The position numbers were made by a program, and so were the translations under genes. This document shows, piece by piece, positions 46,658 to 56,682 of a DNA stretch of 64,000 bases. The DNA lies in the NCBI RefSeq assembly GCF_014196125.1, contig NZ_JACIDA010000001.1, forward strand, positions 1,488,001-1,552,000, written 5' to 3'. How positions within the stretch are numbered: the first letter of the stretch is position 1; each line of letters begins with the position of its first letter. This DNA is from Brevundimonas mediterranea (lineage in GTDB: Bacteria > Pseudomonadota > Alphaproteobacteria > Caulobacterales > Caulobacteraceae). A model generated the notes under the pieces. That model saw only the letters and a program-made list of their open reading frames with translations, was not told the origin of the DNA and searched no databases.

Positions 46658-47875
46658 CTAGCGTTTCAAGTCTTCGGTCAGGACCATCATGGCTGCACGT
46701 TCCGGCGCCGAATATTCATCGATCGCCTCATCCTCCCCCTCACGAATCGCACGCAGGAGACTGGGGGTCAGGGCCGATGACAGAGACCAGTTCCAGTAAC
46801 GCAATACGGTCTGCGCCCGATCCACGGCCAACATTTCATAGGTGATCTGCACACGTTCAAGGTCAGGATGCAGGGCGCCGTCGGCCGTCGTCTCCGGCCG
46901 ACGCATCGAGCGCCACAGATTCAGCAGGTCCGCACGCGACAGACCCGTCGCCTTGCACAGGATCGCCAGGGGCTCGCCGCCCGGATCCCCCAGGATCTTG
47001 GCGCCGGTCAGGGGTTTGACGCCCGCCAAGAAGGCGATCTCCGACGCCGTCTCGCGCGACAGGCCGTCTTGCGCCGCCACCGACAGGGCGTGTTCCAGCC
47101 CGTCATAGGGGCTCTTGTCGATGGCCGCGCGGTTGCGCTGGCGTCGCTCGATGAACTGCAGGGCCTTGCGCGCGACGGGGTCCGACCAGCCCTCGGCCGC
47201 GGCCATGGCGAAGACGTCCTCGGACACCTCCTGCATCACCTCGCGCGACACGGCGAACCGCTGCAGGATGGTGCGCCGGTCGTCCGGGCCGCACCACCAG
47301 AACATCACATAGGCGCCGGCCGGTCTCAGTTCAGGCCGTTTCAACAGCAGGCCGGACAGTTTCGGATGCGTCCGGCTCAGGCCGACCACGGCCTCGACCC
47401 CGACCTGGGACAGGCGGGCGGTGGGGTTGCGCAGCACCGCCTCCATCACCCCCATCTCGCCGAAGCCGAACAGGGTTTCGGTGACGATCTCGGACAGACC
47501 GCGCCGCTCGGCCATGATCAGCCGATGCTCGGGCCCCGCATCGCGCGCGCACCCGACCAGATCCGCGTCGCTCAGGGACGCGCACTGTTCGATCAGCAGA
47601 CGGGCGATCTCGGGCTCGTCGCGCAGCAGCAGGCGTGTGACGCTGCTGGGCAGTTCGGCCAGGGGCGCCAGCCGCGCCGCGACGCGTCGACGCTCCTCCG
47701 TCGATCCCAGCCGAAGCATCTCGACCAGCAGGTCGCCGGTCACGGCCCGTTCGAAGGCGTTGATCCGGCTGGCCGGCAGGGAGACGACGTCGGCCAGCCG
47801 CTTCAGCAACGCATGGCGCGCCTTCAGCGACGGCGGAGCCGCCTCTTCGTCATTCAGGGCCGATGCCTGGGTCAT
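46658..47875 (-). CDS. DUF2336 protein (second copy type)
   Basis: 405 residues, helical, no signal. Repeated helices such as LLKRLADVVSLPASRINAFE and LAILCKATGLSRADLLNLWR fit DUF2336. It is longer and clearly diverged from the one at 44694-45809. It ends 130 bp before mucR on the same strand but is separated by an AT-richer region, so they are probably transcribed apart. Confidence 0.87.
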   Translation of the reverse strand: MTQASALNDEEAAPPSLKARHALLKRLADVVSLPASRINAFERAVTGDLLVEMLRLGSTEERRRVAARLAPLAELPSSVTRLLLRDEPEIARLLIEQCASLSDADLVGCARDAGPEHRLIMAERRGLSEIVTETLFGFGEMGVMEAVLRNPTARLSQVGVEAVVGLSRTHPKLSGLLLKRPELRPAGAYVMFWWCGPDDRRTILQRFAVSREVMQEVSEDVFAMAAAEGWSDPVARKALQFIERRQRNRAAIDKSPYDGLEHALSVAAQDGLSRETASEIAFLAGVKPLTGAKILGDPGGEPLAILCKATGLSRADLLNLWRSMRRPETTADGALHPDLERVQITYEMLAVDRAQTVLRYWNWSLSSALTPSLLRAIREGEDEAIDEYSAPERAAMMVLTEDLKR

Positions 47876-47928
47876 GGCGCCAAGACTAGGGTCTCAGAGT
47901 TAACCCGACGTATCAGCGACGCTCGGCT

Positions 47929-48909
47929 TTACAGGCCCTCGAAAAGCGCCGTCGACAGATAGCGTTCGGCGAAGGACGGGATGATGACCACGATGGTCTT
48001 GCCCGCATTCTCGTCGCGGGCGGCCAGGCGAAAGGCCGCCGTCAGGGCCGCGCCCGAGCTGATGCCGACCGGGATTCCCTCGACGCGGGCCGCCTTGCGG
48101 GCCATGTCGAAACTCTCGTCGTTCGACACCTGTTCGATCCCGTCCACGACCGAGGCGTCATAGATGGCGGGGGTGAAGCCCGCGCCTATGCCCTGGATCT
48201 TGTGCGGGCCGGGCGCGCCGCCCGACAGGACCGGCGAGGCCTCGGGCTCCACCGCGATCATCCGGATCGAGGCCTTGCGGGCCTTCAGCGCCTGGCCGAC
48301 GCCCGAGATGGTGCCGCCGGTGCCGACGCCGGCCACCACCATGTCCACGGCGCCGTCGGTGTCGTTCCAGATCTCCTCGGCCGTGGTCGCGCGGTGGATG
48401 GCGGGATTGGCCAGGTTCTCGAATTGCGACGGCATGACCGCATTGGGCGTGGTCTCCAGCAGTTCCTGGGCGCGGGCGATGGCGCCCTTCATCCCCTTCT
48501 CGGCCGGGGTCAGCTCCAGCTGGGCGCCCAGCAGGGCCAGCATCTTGCGCCGTTCGATCGACATGCTCTCGGGCATGCACAGGATCAGTTTCAGCCCCTT
48601 GGCGGCGGCGACGAAGGCCAGGGCGATGCCGGTGTTGCCGCTGGTCGGCTCGATCAGCACCGTGTCGGCGTTGATCCTGCCCGCATCCTCCAGCGCCTCG
48701 ACCATGGCCACTCCGATCCGATCCTTGACCGAGGCGATCGGGTTGAAGAACTCCAGCTTGGCCAGCACGGTGGCCTTGGCGCCGTATTCGTCCGACAGGC
48801 GCGGCAGCCGCACCAGGGGGGTGTCGCCGATGGTGTCGATGATCGAGTCATAGACCTTGCCCCGCCCCTTCTTCAGATGGCGGGACGCGTCGTAGCTGAA
48901 GTCGGACAT
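47929..48909 (-). CDS. cysK: Cysteine synthase A
   Basis: PLP enzyme making cysteine from O-acetylserine and sulfide. 326 residues. PLP lysine 62 in [12 protein letters not shown]; substrate loop [19 protein letters not shown]; cofactor loop [18 protein letters not shown] 48909 has GGAG upstream; a long upstream open frame lacks homology. Cytoplasmic. Confidence 0.96.
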   Translation of the reverse strand: MSDFSYDASRHLKKGRGKVYDSIIDTIGDTPLVRLPRLSDEYGAKATVLAKLEFFNPIASVKDRIGVAMVEALEDAGRINADTVLIEPTSGNTGIALAFVAAAKGLKLILCMPESMSIERRKMLALLGAQLELTPAEKGMKGAIARAQELLETTPNAVMPSQFENLANPAIHRATTAEEIWNDTDGAVDMVVAGVGTGGTISGVGQALKARKASIRMIAVEPEASPVLSGGAPGPHKIQGIGAGFTPAIYDASVVDGIEQVSNDESFDMARKAARVEGIPVGISSGAALTAAFRLAARDENAGKTIVVIIPSFAERYLSTALFEGL

Positions 48910-49034
48910 GGGGGCTCCGGTAAGGTCGGGTCGTTCAGGGTCCGTAACAGATAGGCGGCGAGACCGATCCGCAAGGGGGCAGTCGCGATGATTTCTGTCC
49001 GCCAGGATCAGATCCGGCGCCGCAGACAGCCGGC

Positions 49035-49163
49035 CTAGCCGAAGAAAACCCCGAACATCGCGATCCCGAACAGAGCGACGATGCCGACGAATGAAATAGC
49101 GGCGGCGACGGCGCCGAGGCCAAGTACGATCATGAGCGGGCGGTCGGACGATTTGTTGGTCAT
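49035..49163 (-). CDS. Very small membrane protein (42 residues)
   Basis: ATG 49163 opens a 42-codon frame with a single long hydrophobic stretch ([20 protein letters not shown], then [13 protein letters not shown]) after a short charged start. The Shine-Dalgarno is weak. Possibly a real small membrane protein; coding character is the only evidence. Confidence 0.45.
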   Translation of the reverse strand: MTNKSSDRPLMIVLGLGAVAAAISFVGIVALFGIAMFGVFFG

Positions 49164-49369
49164 TTGTGCAGCCTAGCGGCGGGATCAGTGAAGGTCGATC
49201 CAACATGCGCGCACGGGACGCCGGCTGAAAAAACGCATCCGCCAAGCCAAAACGGCACACCGCTCTCCTTATGAAGAGCCGTGGGGACACGCCATCGCTC
49301 ACGCAATCGTTAGACGCATTAAGAACGATACTAGGTTGCGCATCATCTCGCCGAGACGTTCCCTCAAAA

Positions 49370-49386
49370 GGGGAAAATTGTTCCCC
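49370..49386 (+). promoter_or_regulatory. Hairpin just before the ribosome site of the small exported protein
   Basis: GGGGAA/TTCCCC (49370-49375, 49381-49386) ends one base before CTGGAGG, the Shine-Dalgarno of the gene at 49399. It could affect ribosome access. Confidence 0.35.
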
Positions 49387-49398
49387 TGGAGGATCACG

Positions 49399-49659
49399 AT
49401 GAATATGAAATCGACAGTCCGACTTGCCGCAGTGGGCGCCGTTCTAGCGCTCTCAGCCCTCTCTGCCGCAGCAACGGCAAAGGCGCCCGGCCTCATGTAT
49501 CACCGGACGTTCTACAGCGACGAAACACTGACAACGCAGGTGGGCTTCTATCGCGACCGCTGTGTGAACGGAAATGTCACCGCGTCTCCGGTGAACGGCA
49601 CCACTTCGCCCTACTATACTTTGGAAGCCATCGGCTCGTGCCCTGGCGGCTACTGGTAA
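49399..49659 (+). CDS. Small exported protein (DUF6289-like)
   Basis: 86 residues with signal peptide ([20 protein letters not shown]) and a strong Shine-Dalgarno (TGGAGGA). The mature part of about 58 residues ([18 protein letters not shown], ending GSCPGGYW) resembles small secreted DUF6289-type proteins with two Cys. GC content is lower than in the neighbours. Function unknown. Confidence 0.75.
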   Translation: MNMKSTVRLAAVGAVLALSALSAAATAKAPGLMYHRTFYSDETLTTQVGFYRDRCVNGNVTASPVNGTTSPYYTLEAIGSCPGGYW

Positions 49660-49860
49660 CAACTCGATCCTTGGAGGGGCGAGACGATCGATACCCATCG
49701 TCTCTGGCGCAGCCAGATCGCCAGGTGAGAGTCGTCACGCCTTTCCGCACTCAGTACGCAAGCATCACCGACAACGATGCTTTTAGAAGCTCACTGAAGC
49801 GCACGACTAACGCCTAGCGAATGGCCAATGCGGGCTCCGTTCAGTGACAGAAACGCCGAG

Positions 49861-49886
49861 GGCCGCTCCAGGAAACTGGAGCGGCC
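49861..49886 (-). terminator. Hairpin at the end of the LytTR gene
   Basis: Perfect 11-bp stem (49861-49871, 49876-49886) with a 4-nt loop starting inside the stop region of the LytTR gene. Only a weak T-tract follows on the minus strand. Confidence 0.55.
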
Positions 49887-50644
49887 TACAACCACCCCTC
49901 CGCCCGCAGCGGTGCGACCCGCGTACGAGACACCGGCGCCGTCAGCCCGCCCTTCAGCCTCAGATTCAGATTGCGGCCGTCCTCGACCACGCCCTCGACG
50001 GCGGCCCGGGCGACCCACCAGGACCGGTGGGTCTGACGCCCGTCGACGTCCGCCAGTCCGGCCATGGCCTGCGACAGCGACATCAGGACGAGATCGGAGC
50101 CGAGGGGGGTGTGGACCCGGACATAATGGTCCTCCATCTGCAGGCAGATCACCTCGCGGCCCAGATGGGCGGACAGTCGGTCGCGCGGGTCGGCGGACAG
50201 GGGCGTCGGCGGCTCGGCGGCGGGGGCGGCGGTTCGCGCCAGGATCCACAGGGGGACGCCGGTCGCCAGGATGCTGACGATCAGGCTCTGGCCGTACCAT
50301 TCCAGCAGGCCGACCTCGAACGCGCCCGGCCACATCCGCTGGGCCAGGGCCCGACTGATCAGGGTCATGGGCGCCGCCAGCAGGACGACGATCGGCGGCG
50401 CCCATATCCAGACGGACAGCCCCCGTTCGCGCGCCCAAAGCGCCAGCCGGGGGACGATCAAGCCGAACAGGACCCAGCCCGACCAAAGACTGACGACCCA
50501 ATAGACGATCCGCAGCGGCGCCGCCCCGTTCAGATACGAACCGAACGGCCCGATCACGCCCAGCACCAGCCCCAGGGCGGTCGTGACGGCCAGCCCGACC
50601 AGCGCCAGGCGCCCGTGCGTCAATCGCGAATCCCCAGACTTCAT
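49886..50644 (-). CDS. Membrane-bound LytTR-family regulator
   Basis: 252 residues from ATG 50644. About four N-terminal membrane helices (residues 15-145: LALVGLAVTTALGLVLGVIG; VYWVVSLWSGWVLFGLIVP) then a LytTR DNA-binding domain (EVICLQMEDHYVRVHTPLGS; THRSWWVARAAVEGVVEDGR). A regulator tethered to the inner membrane. A longer 5' frame (50749) has no homology. No partner kinase nearby. Confidence 0.88.
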   Translation of the reverse strand: MKSGDSRLTHGRLALVGLAVTTALGLVLGVIGPFGSYLNGAAPLRIVYWVVSLWSGWVLFGLIVPRLALWARERGLSVWIWAPPIVVLLAAPMTLISRALAQRMWPGAFEVGLLEWYGQSLIVSILATGVPLWILARTAAPAAEPPTPLSADPRDRLSAHLGREVICLQMEDHYVRVHTPLGSDLVLMSLSQAMAGLADVDGRQTHRSWWVARAAVEGVVEDGRNLNLRLKGGLTAPVSRTRVAPLRAEGWL

Positions 50645-50802
50645 CCCTCTTCCTAGCCGTTCGGCGGCGTCTGCGGAATCGCCGCGCCGATCTTCCACTC
50701 GCCGGGCCGCGAACCCGTTCGCCCATTGGCGCAAACGGCGTGGCGCCATGGGGAGAGACCCGTTCAGAACTCCGCCGTCACAGCCCTTGAACGGAGCCTT
50801 CC

Positions 50803-51768
50803 ATGATCCTGCTCGCCGCCCTCGCCGCCCTCGCCCTTCAGACCCCGCCGTCCGCAGCGGTCCCGTCCGCGCCCCCGGCGACGACGCCCGCCGCCCAGCC
50901 GGCGCCCCAGACCGTCGGCTTCACCCGGCTGGAAGTTGCGGACGGCGCAGGCCCCGCCATCGAGGTCGGGATCTGGACGCCCCCGTCGAACGGAACCGGG
51001 GACGACGCCCGACGCCCCCTGATCGTCATCTCGCACGGCAACGGCGGCGATTTCCGCAGCCATGAGGCCACGGCCCGCGCCCTGGCCCAGGCCGGGTTCA
51101 CGGTCGCCGCCCTGACCCATACGGGCGATAACTGGCGCGATCAGAGCCAGGCTGCGAACGTCGCCCAGCGGCCGCGCCAGATCCATGTCCTGATCGACTA
51201 TCTGACGGGCCAGTGGGAGGATCGGGGCCGGATCGACCCGGACCGGATCGGCGCCTTCGGCTTCTCCTCCGGCGGCTTTTCCGTCCTGACGGCGGCGGGC
51301 GGCAAGCCCGACCTGAGCCGGGTCGTCGATCATTGCCGCGCTCACCCTGACTTCTACGACTGCCGCCTGGTGTCGGCCCATCCGGAAGCGATCCAGGCGG
51401 CGGCCGTTCAGGAGTGGGTCCATGACGCACGGATCAAGGCGGTCGTGGCCGCCGCCCCGGCCCTGGGCTTCACCTTCACGCGTGAAGGCCTCTCGGGCCT
51501 GACCCAGCCGGTCCAGCTGTGGCGGGCCGAAGACGACCACGTCCTGCCCAGCCCCTTCTACGCCGAGCCTGTTCGCGACGCCCTGCCACGTCCGCCCGAA
51601 TATCGTGTGGTTTCGGGCGCCGACCATTTCGACTTCCTGCCGCCCTGCTCCGCCCGACTGGCGGCGGCCGCGCCGATCATATGCGTCGCCACGCCCGGCT
51701 TCGACCGGGCGGCCTTTAATGATGATTTCAACCGGGAGGTCGTTCGCTTCTTCCGTCAGACTCTGTAA
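50803..51768 (+). CDS. Exported alpha/beta hydrolase (dienelactone hydrolase-like)
   Basis: 321 residues. Signal peptide (ILLAALAALALQTPPSAA) and a Pro/Ala linker, then the hydrolase fold: VISHGNGGDFRSHEATARAL, nucleophile in FGFSSGGFS, and C-terminal His in SGADHFDFLPP. Several cysteines in the lid region suggest a periplasmic disulfide. Substrate unknown. It converges with the chemoreceptor gene. Confidence 0.88.
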   Translation: MILLAALAALALQTPPSAAVPSAPPATTPAAQPAPQTVGFTRLEVADGAGPAIEVGIWTPPSNGTGDDARRPLIVISHGNGGDFRSHEATARALAQAGFTVAALTHTGDNWRDQSQAANVAQRPRQIHVLIDYLTGQWEDRGRIDPDRIGAFGFSSGGFSVLTAAGGKPDLSRVVDHCRAHPDFYDCRLVSAHPEAIQAAAVQEWVHDARIKAVVAAAPALGFTFTREGLSGLTQPVQLWRAEDDHVLPSPFYAEPVRDALPRPPEYRVVSGADHFDFLPPCSARLAAAAPIICVATPGFDRAAFNDDFNREVVRFFRQTL

Positions 51769-51790
51769 CCGCCGGACGGCGGCGCGCGGC

Positions 51791-53722
51791 CTAAAAGGAC
51801 TCCCACCCGTCCGCGTCGGGTTCCGACGCCGGCGCCAGGGCCGCGCCGCCGCGACCGACGGTCTTCAGGGCGGCGACGGTGCGGGCGGTAGAGGCTGCGG
51901 GCCGGGCCGGCGCCGGCGCGGGGGCCGAGGCGGCGGGGGGCGCGCCGACGCGGAAGCGGGCGACGGCGGCGTTCAGGCTGTCGGCCTCCTGCGACAGGGA
52001 ATGGCTGGCGGCGGTGGACTGTTCGACCATCGCGGCGTTCTGCTGGGTCATCTGGTCCATCTGGTTGACCGCCGTATTGACCTGCTGCAGGCCGGTGGCC
52101 TGTTCTGCGGCCGAGGAGGAGATGTCCGTCACCAAGCGTTCGATCTGGGCGACATGGGCGACGATCCGGTCCAGGGTCTGGCCGGTTTCTCCCACCAGAC
52201 GCACCCCGGATCCGACCTGGGTGGTGGACTGGGTGATCAGGGACTTGATCTCCTTGGCGGCCTGGGCCGACCGCTCGGCCAGGGCCCGGACCTCGGACGC
52301 GACGACGGCGAAGCCGCGGCCGCTCTCGCCCGCCCGCGCCGCCTCGACCCCGGCGTTCAGGGCCAGAAGGTTGGTCTGGAAGGCGATCTCGTCGATCACG
52401 CCGATGATCTGGCCGATCTCGGTGGACGAGCGTTCGATCTCGCTCATGGCGGTGATGGCGTCGCGGACCACCGCGCCGCTCCTGTCGGCGTCGCTGCGCG
52501 CCTCCTGGACCGCGCCGGCCGCCTGGACCGCGCCCGAGGCGGTCGCCCGCACCGTGGCCGTGATCTGATCCAGAGCCGCCGCCGTCTCCTCCAGGGAGGC
52601 GGCCTGCTGCTCGGTGCGGCGTGACAGGTCATCGGCGGCCTGGGCGATTTCCCCGGCCCCGGCGTTGATGGCGCCGGCGTTGACGGCGATCGATCCGATG
52701 ACCTCCTGCAGCCCGTCCAGGGCGACGTTGAAGTTGGACCGCAATTGTTCGTAGGCCGCCGGGAAGGCGTCCTGGATGCGGAAGGTCAGGTCGGCCCGCG
52801 CCAGCGCCTCGAGCCCCTGGGTCAGGCCGGTCACGACCGCCGCCTGTTCGCGCGCTGCGGCCGCGCGCGACTGATCGCCCGCCACCCGGTCTTCTTCTTC
52901 CCGGGCGCGGCGTTGATGGGCCTCGGCCGCCTCGGCCTGGGCGCGGGCGACGATCAGGGCCTGGATATCGACGACGGCGCGGGCGATGTCGCCGACCTCG
53001 TCCTTGCGGCGGGCCTCGCCCAGCTTCACCTCGGTCTGGCCCTGGGCCATGGCGCGCAGATCCCCGGTCAGGCGGCGGATCGGCGCCACCAAACCGCGCG
53101 ACCCCGCCAGGATCAGGCTGATGCTGATCAGCAGGCTGGCGACCACCGCGACCATCATCACCATCTGTCCGGCCTTGGCCTCAACCTCGGCGGCGAGGCG
53201 GTTCTTTTCGGCCGTGGCTTCGATCCTGTCGGCCGCCGCGCTCATGGCGGTCTCCAGGGCCGTGAACTGGGTCAGGAAGTCGGTCATCCCGCCCTGGGCC
53301 GCGACCGGGTCGGCGGCGGCCAGTTCGACCATCCGGGCCGCCGCCGCGATATAGGCCTGAAGCGGCGCCTCGACCGCCTTCAGGGCCGCCTGGATCTCCG
53401 GATCCGTCGCCAGGGCGTTGTTTTCCGCAATGGCCGTTTCGAAGATTTCGCGGTGTTCGGCCAGATCGGCCGTCACCGCATCGATATCGACGCCGTTGGC
53501 GGGATCCTTGGCCAGCATGGCCCCAAACACGTCGGAGCGCAGGGCGTCATGCATCATGTCGGCCTGCATGTGGTTACGCAACACGCTCGACGACACCGAC
53601 GCCCGGTCCAGCGCCCCCGCCAGCTTGGCGTTCATCACCAGACCGACGCCCGCCGTGCCGACGGAAAGCAGCAGGACGATGATCCCCGTGGCTGTGACCT
53701 TCTTGCCGATCGTCCAGATCAT
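51791..53722 (-). CDS. Methyl-accepting chemotaxis protein
   Basis: 643 residues from ATG 53722 (GGGAG upstream). TM1 about 8-30, periplasmic four-helix-type sensor (about 35-185), TM2 about 190-212, HAMP (VAPIRRLTGDLRAMAQGQTE), then a full signalling hairpin with tip EIAFQTNLLALNAGVEAARA. It ends DGWESF, resembling the NWETF CheR/CheB docking tail, after a Pro/Ala linker. Transmits ligand binding to CheA. Ligand unknown. Confidence 0.95.
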   Translation of the reverse strand: MIWTIGKKVTATGIIVLLLSVGTAGVGLVMNAKLAGALDRASVSSSVLRNHMQADMMHDALRSDVFGAMLAKDPANGVDIDAVTADLAEHREIFETAIAENNALATDPEIQAALKAVEAPLQAYIAAAARMVELAAADPVAAQGGMTDFLTQFTALETAMSAAADRIEATAEKNRLAAEVEAKAGQMVMMVAVVASLLISISLILAGSRGLVAPIRRLTGDLRAMAQGQTEVKLGEARRKDEVGDIARAVVDIQALIVARAQAEAAEAHQRRAREEEDRVAGDQSRAAAAREQAAVVTGLTQGLEALARADLTFRIQDAFPAAYEQLRSNFNVALDGLQEVIGSIAVNAGAINAGAGEIAQAADDLSRRTEQQAASLEETAAALDQITATVRATASGAVQAAGAVQEARSDADRSGAVVRDAITAMSEIERSSTEIGQIIGVIDEIAFQTNLLALNAGVEAARAGESGRGFAVVASEVRALAERSAQAAKEIKSLITQSTTQVGSGVRLVGETGQTLDRIVAHVAQIERLVTDISSSAAEQATGLQQVNTAVNQMDQMTQQNAAMVEQSTAASHSLSQEADSLNAAVARFRVGAPPAASAPAPAPARPAASTARTVAALKTVGRGGAALAPASEPDADGWESF

Positions 53723-53875
53723 GACCGCTCCCGCAAACCTGACATTCCTTCGAACCGCGGTACACGAATTCTGGTTAATGCATGATTTTCGGCCGCCTAC
53801 GTCGTTTCCTCGCGGTCGCTTAAGGGCGATTTTCATTCCGCCGGGATTACGCCGCTCTTTGAACAGAACGGACGT

Positions 53876-55114
53876 ATGGCCATGCAGAACGCTAAGCCCC
53901 AAGTTTTCAAACCCCTCGCCGCGGCAGTCGCCGCTGCATGCGCCGCAATGGGCGCCGCCCCGGCCCAGGCCCAAGACCTGGCCCAAGACCCGGCCCGCGC
54001 GGCGGACCCGGACTGGACCCTGTCGGCGGAATATACGGCCGATGTTTCGGGCGTGGTCTCGGGCGGCGCCAAACGCGCGGGCCGGTATCTGGATAATCTG
54101 AGCGTCGAACTGGACGGCGATCTGGAACAGGCTTGGGGCTGGCGCGGCGCGCGCCTGCACATGTCGGGCCTCTATAACGGCGGTGGCGAACCCAACGCCC
54201 TGGCCGGAACCCTGCAAGGCGTCGACAATATCGAGGTGGGGGCCCAGGGCGCCCGCCTGTTCGAAGCCTGGATCGAACAGGATCTGGGCGGCTCGGCCAC
54301 CCTGCTGGCCGGCCTGTACGACCTCAACAGCGAATTCTACGCCACCGAGGCCTCGGGCCTGCTGATCTCGCCGCCGTTCGGCATCGGTTCGGAACTGGCT
54401 TCGACCGGCCCCAACGGCCCGGCCATCTTCCCCTCGTCGTCCCTGGCGGCGCGGCTACGGGTCGGGGACACGGACAGGACCTATGTCCAGGCCGCCGTCG
54501 TCAACGCCGACGCCCGCACCTTCGGCGATCACGGCGGGGTGGACACGGACCTGGACCACGGCGTCCTGGCCATCGCCGAGTTCGGCAGCCACGCCCCCGT
54601 CGGCGGCGCCCCCATCCGCTACGCCCTGGGCGTCTGGCGCTACAACCAGCGCCAGGACGACATCCGCGACCTGACCCCCGACGGCGACCCGGCCCACAGC
54701 ATCGCCCAGGGCGCCTACGCCCTGGCCGAGGGTCATGTCTGGGGCGCCGCCGCCCCCGACGGCCCCCAGGTCGACGCCTTCGCCCGCCTGGGCCTGTCCG
54801 ACGGCGACACCACCGACTTCAAGGGCGGCTGGCAGGCCGGCGTTCTGGTGCGCCAGGTCTTCGCCGCCCGCCCCGACAGCCAGCTGTCCTTCGGTCTCCA
54901 CCAGGGCTGGCTGTCGTCCAAGGCCCGCGCCAACCTGGCCGATGCGCCCGCCGACCCGGCCCGCTATGAAGAAGGGCTGGAGCTAACCTACGCCGACCGC
55001 ATCGGCCGTTTCACGATCCAGCCCGACATCCAGCTGATCCGCGATCCCGGCGGCCTGAAGGACGCCGACGACGTGGTGGTGGTGTCGCTGCGCGTGATCA
55101 CGCCGCTGTTCTGA
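53876..55114 (+). CDS. OprB-family carbohydrate-selective porin
   Basis: 412 residues. Signal peptide (FKPLAAAVAAACAAMGAAPA) then a beta-rich outer-membrane domain: DNLSVELDGDLEQAWGWRGA, ATLLAGLYDLNSEFYATEAS, and a C-terminal aromatic end (LRVITPLF). This matches OprB-type porins for sugar uptake. It is divergent from the chemoreceptor gene (153-bp gap). Confidence 0.88.
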   Translation: MAMQNAKPQVFKPLAAAVAAACAAMGAAPAQAQDLAQDPARAADPDWTLSAEYTADVSGVVSGGAKRAGRYLDNLSVELDGDLEQAWGWRGARLHMSGLYNGGGEPNALAGTLQGVDNIEVGAQGARLFEAWIEQDLGGSATLLAGLYDLNSEFYATEASGLLISPPFGIGSELASTGPNGPAIFPSSSLAARLRVGDTDRTYVQAAVVNADARTFGDHGGVDTDLDHGVLAIAEFGSHAPVGGAPIRYALGVWRYNQRQDDIRDLTPDGDPAHSIAQGAYALAEGHVWGAAAPDGPQVDAFARLGLSDGDTTDFKGGWQAGVLVRQVFAARPDSQLSFGLHQGWLSSKARANLADAPADPARYEEGLELTYADRIGRFTIQPDIQLIRDPGGLKDADDVVVVSLRVITPLF

Positions 55115-55118
55115 ACCT

Positions 55119-55601
55119 CTAGCGTTCCAGCGCCACGCGGGCGGGATCGAAGCCCACGACTTCACGGATCACGATCATGCTCTTGAAACCGCGCACCCCC
55201 TTTTCGGGGATCAGTTCGCGGATGCCGAAGGCCTCATACTCCTGCATCGAGCGCACGGCGACGGTCAGCAGATAGTCGGTCTCGCCCGTGACGTCCCAGG
55301 CGCCCTGGACCTCGGAACTAGCCTTCATGGCGCGCTGGAAGGCGTCCATGACCTTGCGGTCCTGGGTGTTCATTTCGACCTGGACATGCAGGACGATGCG
55401 CGGCTCGACGTGGGCCGGATCGATCAGGGCGACGTCGGCGGCGATGACGCCCTCGGCCCGCAGTCGACGCAGCCGGCGCAGCACGGCGGACTCCGACAGC
55501 CCCACCGCCTCGGCCGTCACTCGCGCTGGCTCCAGATTGTTGCGCCGAACCCGCGCCAACAGCCTATGGTCGAAATCGTCGAGGGTGACGAAATTCGTCA
55601 T
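55119..55601 (-). CDS. Lrp/AsnC-family regulator
   Basis: 160 residues. N-terminal HTH (FDHRLLARVRRNNLEPARVT; SESAVLRRLRRLRAEGVI) and C-terminal RAM effector domain (SEVQGAWDVTGETDYLLTVA). Probably controls the divergent amino acid exporter gene. ATG 55601 is used; an in-frame start 37 codons upstream would overlap the promoter region. Confidence 0.93.
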   Translation of the reverse strand: MTNFVTLDDFDHRLLARVRRNNLEPARVTAEAVGLSESAVLRRLRRLRAEGVIAADVALIDPAHVEPRIVLHVQVEMNTQDRKVMDAFQRAMKASSEVQGAWDVTGETDYLLTVAVRSMQEYEAFGIRELIPEKGVRGFKSMIVIREVVGFDPARVALER

Positions 55602-55620
55602 TTCATGGCCTTTCATGACG
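55596..55620. promoter_or_regulatory. Candidate Lrp operator between lrp and rhtA
   Basis: CGTCAT (55596-55601) and ATGACG (55615-55620) form an inverted repeat over the lrp start codon, with TTTCATG repeated in the centre. The position suits autoregulation and control of the divergent exporter. Confidence 0.35.
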
Positions 55621-55685
55621 ATATCCGGCGCATGCAAGCCGAAAATCGCCGGGAAGCGCAAGCCGAATTGCAATAGGTTCAAGCC

Positions 55686-56588
55686 ATGACCTCCGTGGCC
55701 CTGAAACAGCACCTGACCTCGCCGATGGCCATGCGCCTGATCCCCTATCTGGCGCTGTTCGCGGGCATGGTGACGCTGGCGGGCGGCACCTCCTTCGCCA
55801 AGACCCTGTTCCCGATCATCGGGGCGGAGGGGACCTCGGCCTATCGCGTCGGGATTTCAGCTGTTCTGCTGGTGGCCGTGTTTAGGCCCTGGCGCTTCCG
55901 GCTGAGCCGCGCGGACCTGGGGGCCATCGCGCTGTACGGCGTCGTGCTGGGGGCGATGAACCTCAGCTTCTACATGTCGCTGCAGACCATTCCGCTGGGC
56001 CTTGCCATCGCCATCGAGTTCATGGGGCCGCTGACCTTGGCCCTGATCCATTCGCGAAAGCCGATCCATTTCGTCTGCATCGGCTTCGCCGTCCTGGGCC
56101 TGGGCCTGTTGCTGCCTCTCAAGGCCGGAGCGGGTGCGCTGGACCCCGTCGGCGTAGCCCTGGCAGGCTTCGCCGGCCTGTGCTGGGCGCTGTACATCGT
56201 GTTCGGCAAACGGCTGTCGCATATCCATGCTGGCCAGTCGGTCGCCCTGGGCATGAGCGTGGCGGCCATGGTCGTCGTGCCTTTCGGCGTGGCCCATGCC
56301 GGCGCGGCCCTACTGAACCCGGCCATCATCCTGGCCGGCGTGGCGGTGGCGATCTTCTCCAGCGCCCTGCCCTATTCGCTGGAGATGGTGGCCTTGCGCG
56401 GCATACCCAAACGCACCTTCGGCGTGGTGCTCAGCGCCGAGCCGGCGGTCGGCGCCCTGGCGGGCCTGATCGTGCTGCACGAACACCTGACCGGCCAGCA
56501 GTGGCTCGCCATCGCCGCCATCGTCGTCGCCTCGGTAGGGGCCATCGCGACCACGCGAGAGGAACGGGTTCGTCTCGAGCCGGCCTGA
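55686..56588 (+). CDS. rhtA: RhtA/EamA-family amino acid (threonine/homoserine) exporter
   Basis: 300 residues, ten membrane helices in two EamA halves. RhtA-like blocks: TSFAKTLFPIIGAEGTSAYR, IAIEFMGPLTLALIHSRKP, LPYSLEMVALRGIPKRTFG. Exports hydrophilic amino acids in characterised members; substrate not proven here. Divergent from an Lrp regulator, a usual pairing. Confidence 0.88.
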   Translation: MTSVALKQHLTSPMAMRLIPYLALFAGMVTLAGGTSFAKTLFPIIGAEGTSAYRVGISAVLLVAVFRPWRFRLSRADLGAIALYGVVLGAMNLSFYMSLQTIPLGLAIAIEFMGPLTLALIHSRKPIHFVCIGFAVLGLGLLLPLKAGAGALDPVGVALAGFAGLCWALYIVFGKRLSHIHAGQSVALGMSVAAMVVVPFGVAHAGAALLNPAIILAGVAVAIFSSALPYSLEMVALRGIPKRTFGVVLSAEPAVGALAGLIVLHEHLTGQQWLAIAAIVVASVGAIATTREERVRLEPA

Positions 56589-56682
56589 GGTTTCCTCAAA
56601 CAAATCCGGCTCCTGGGTCCGCCGGTTTGAAATAAAATACGGCAAGCGCGGCGCCATTTTCGGGCAAGCGCATTTGGGTCGA

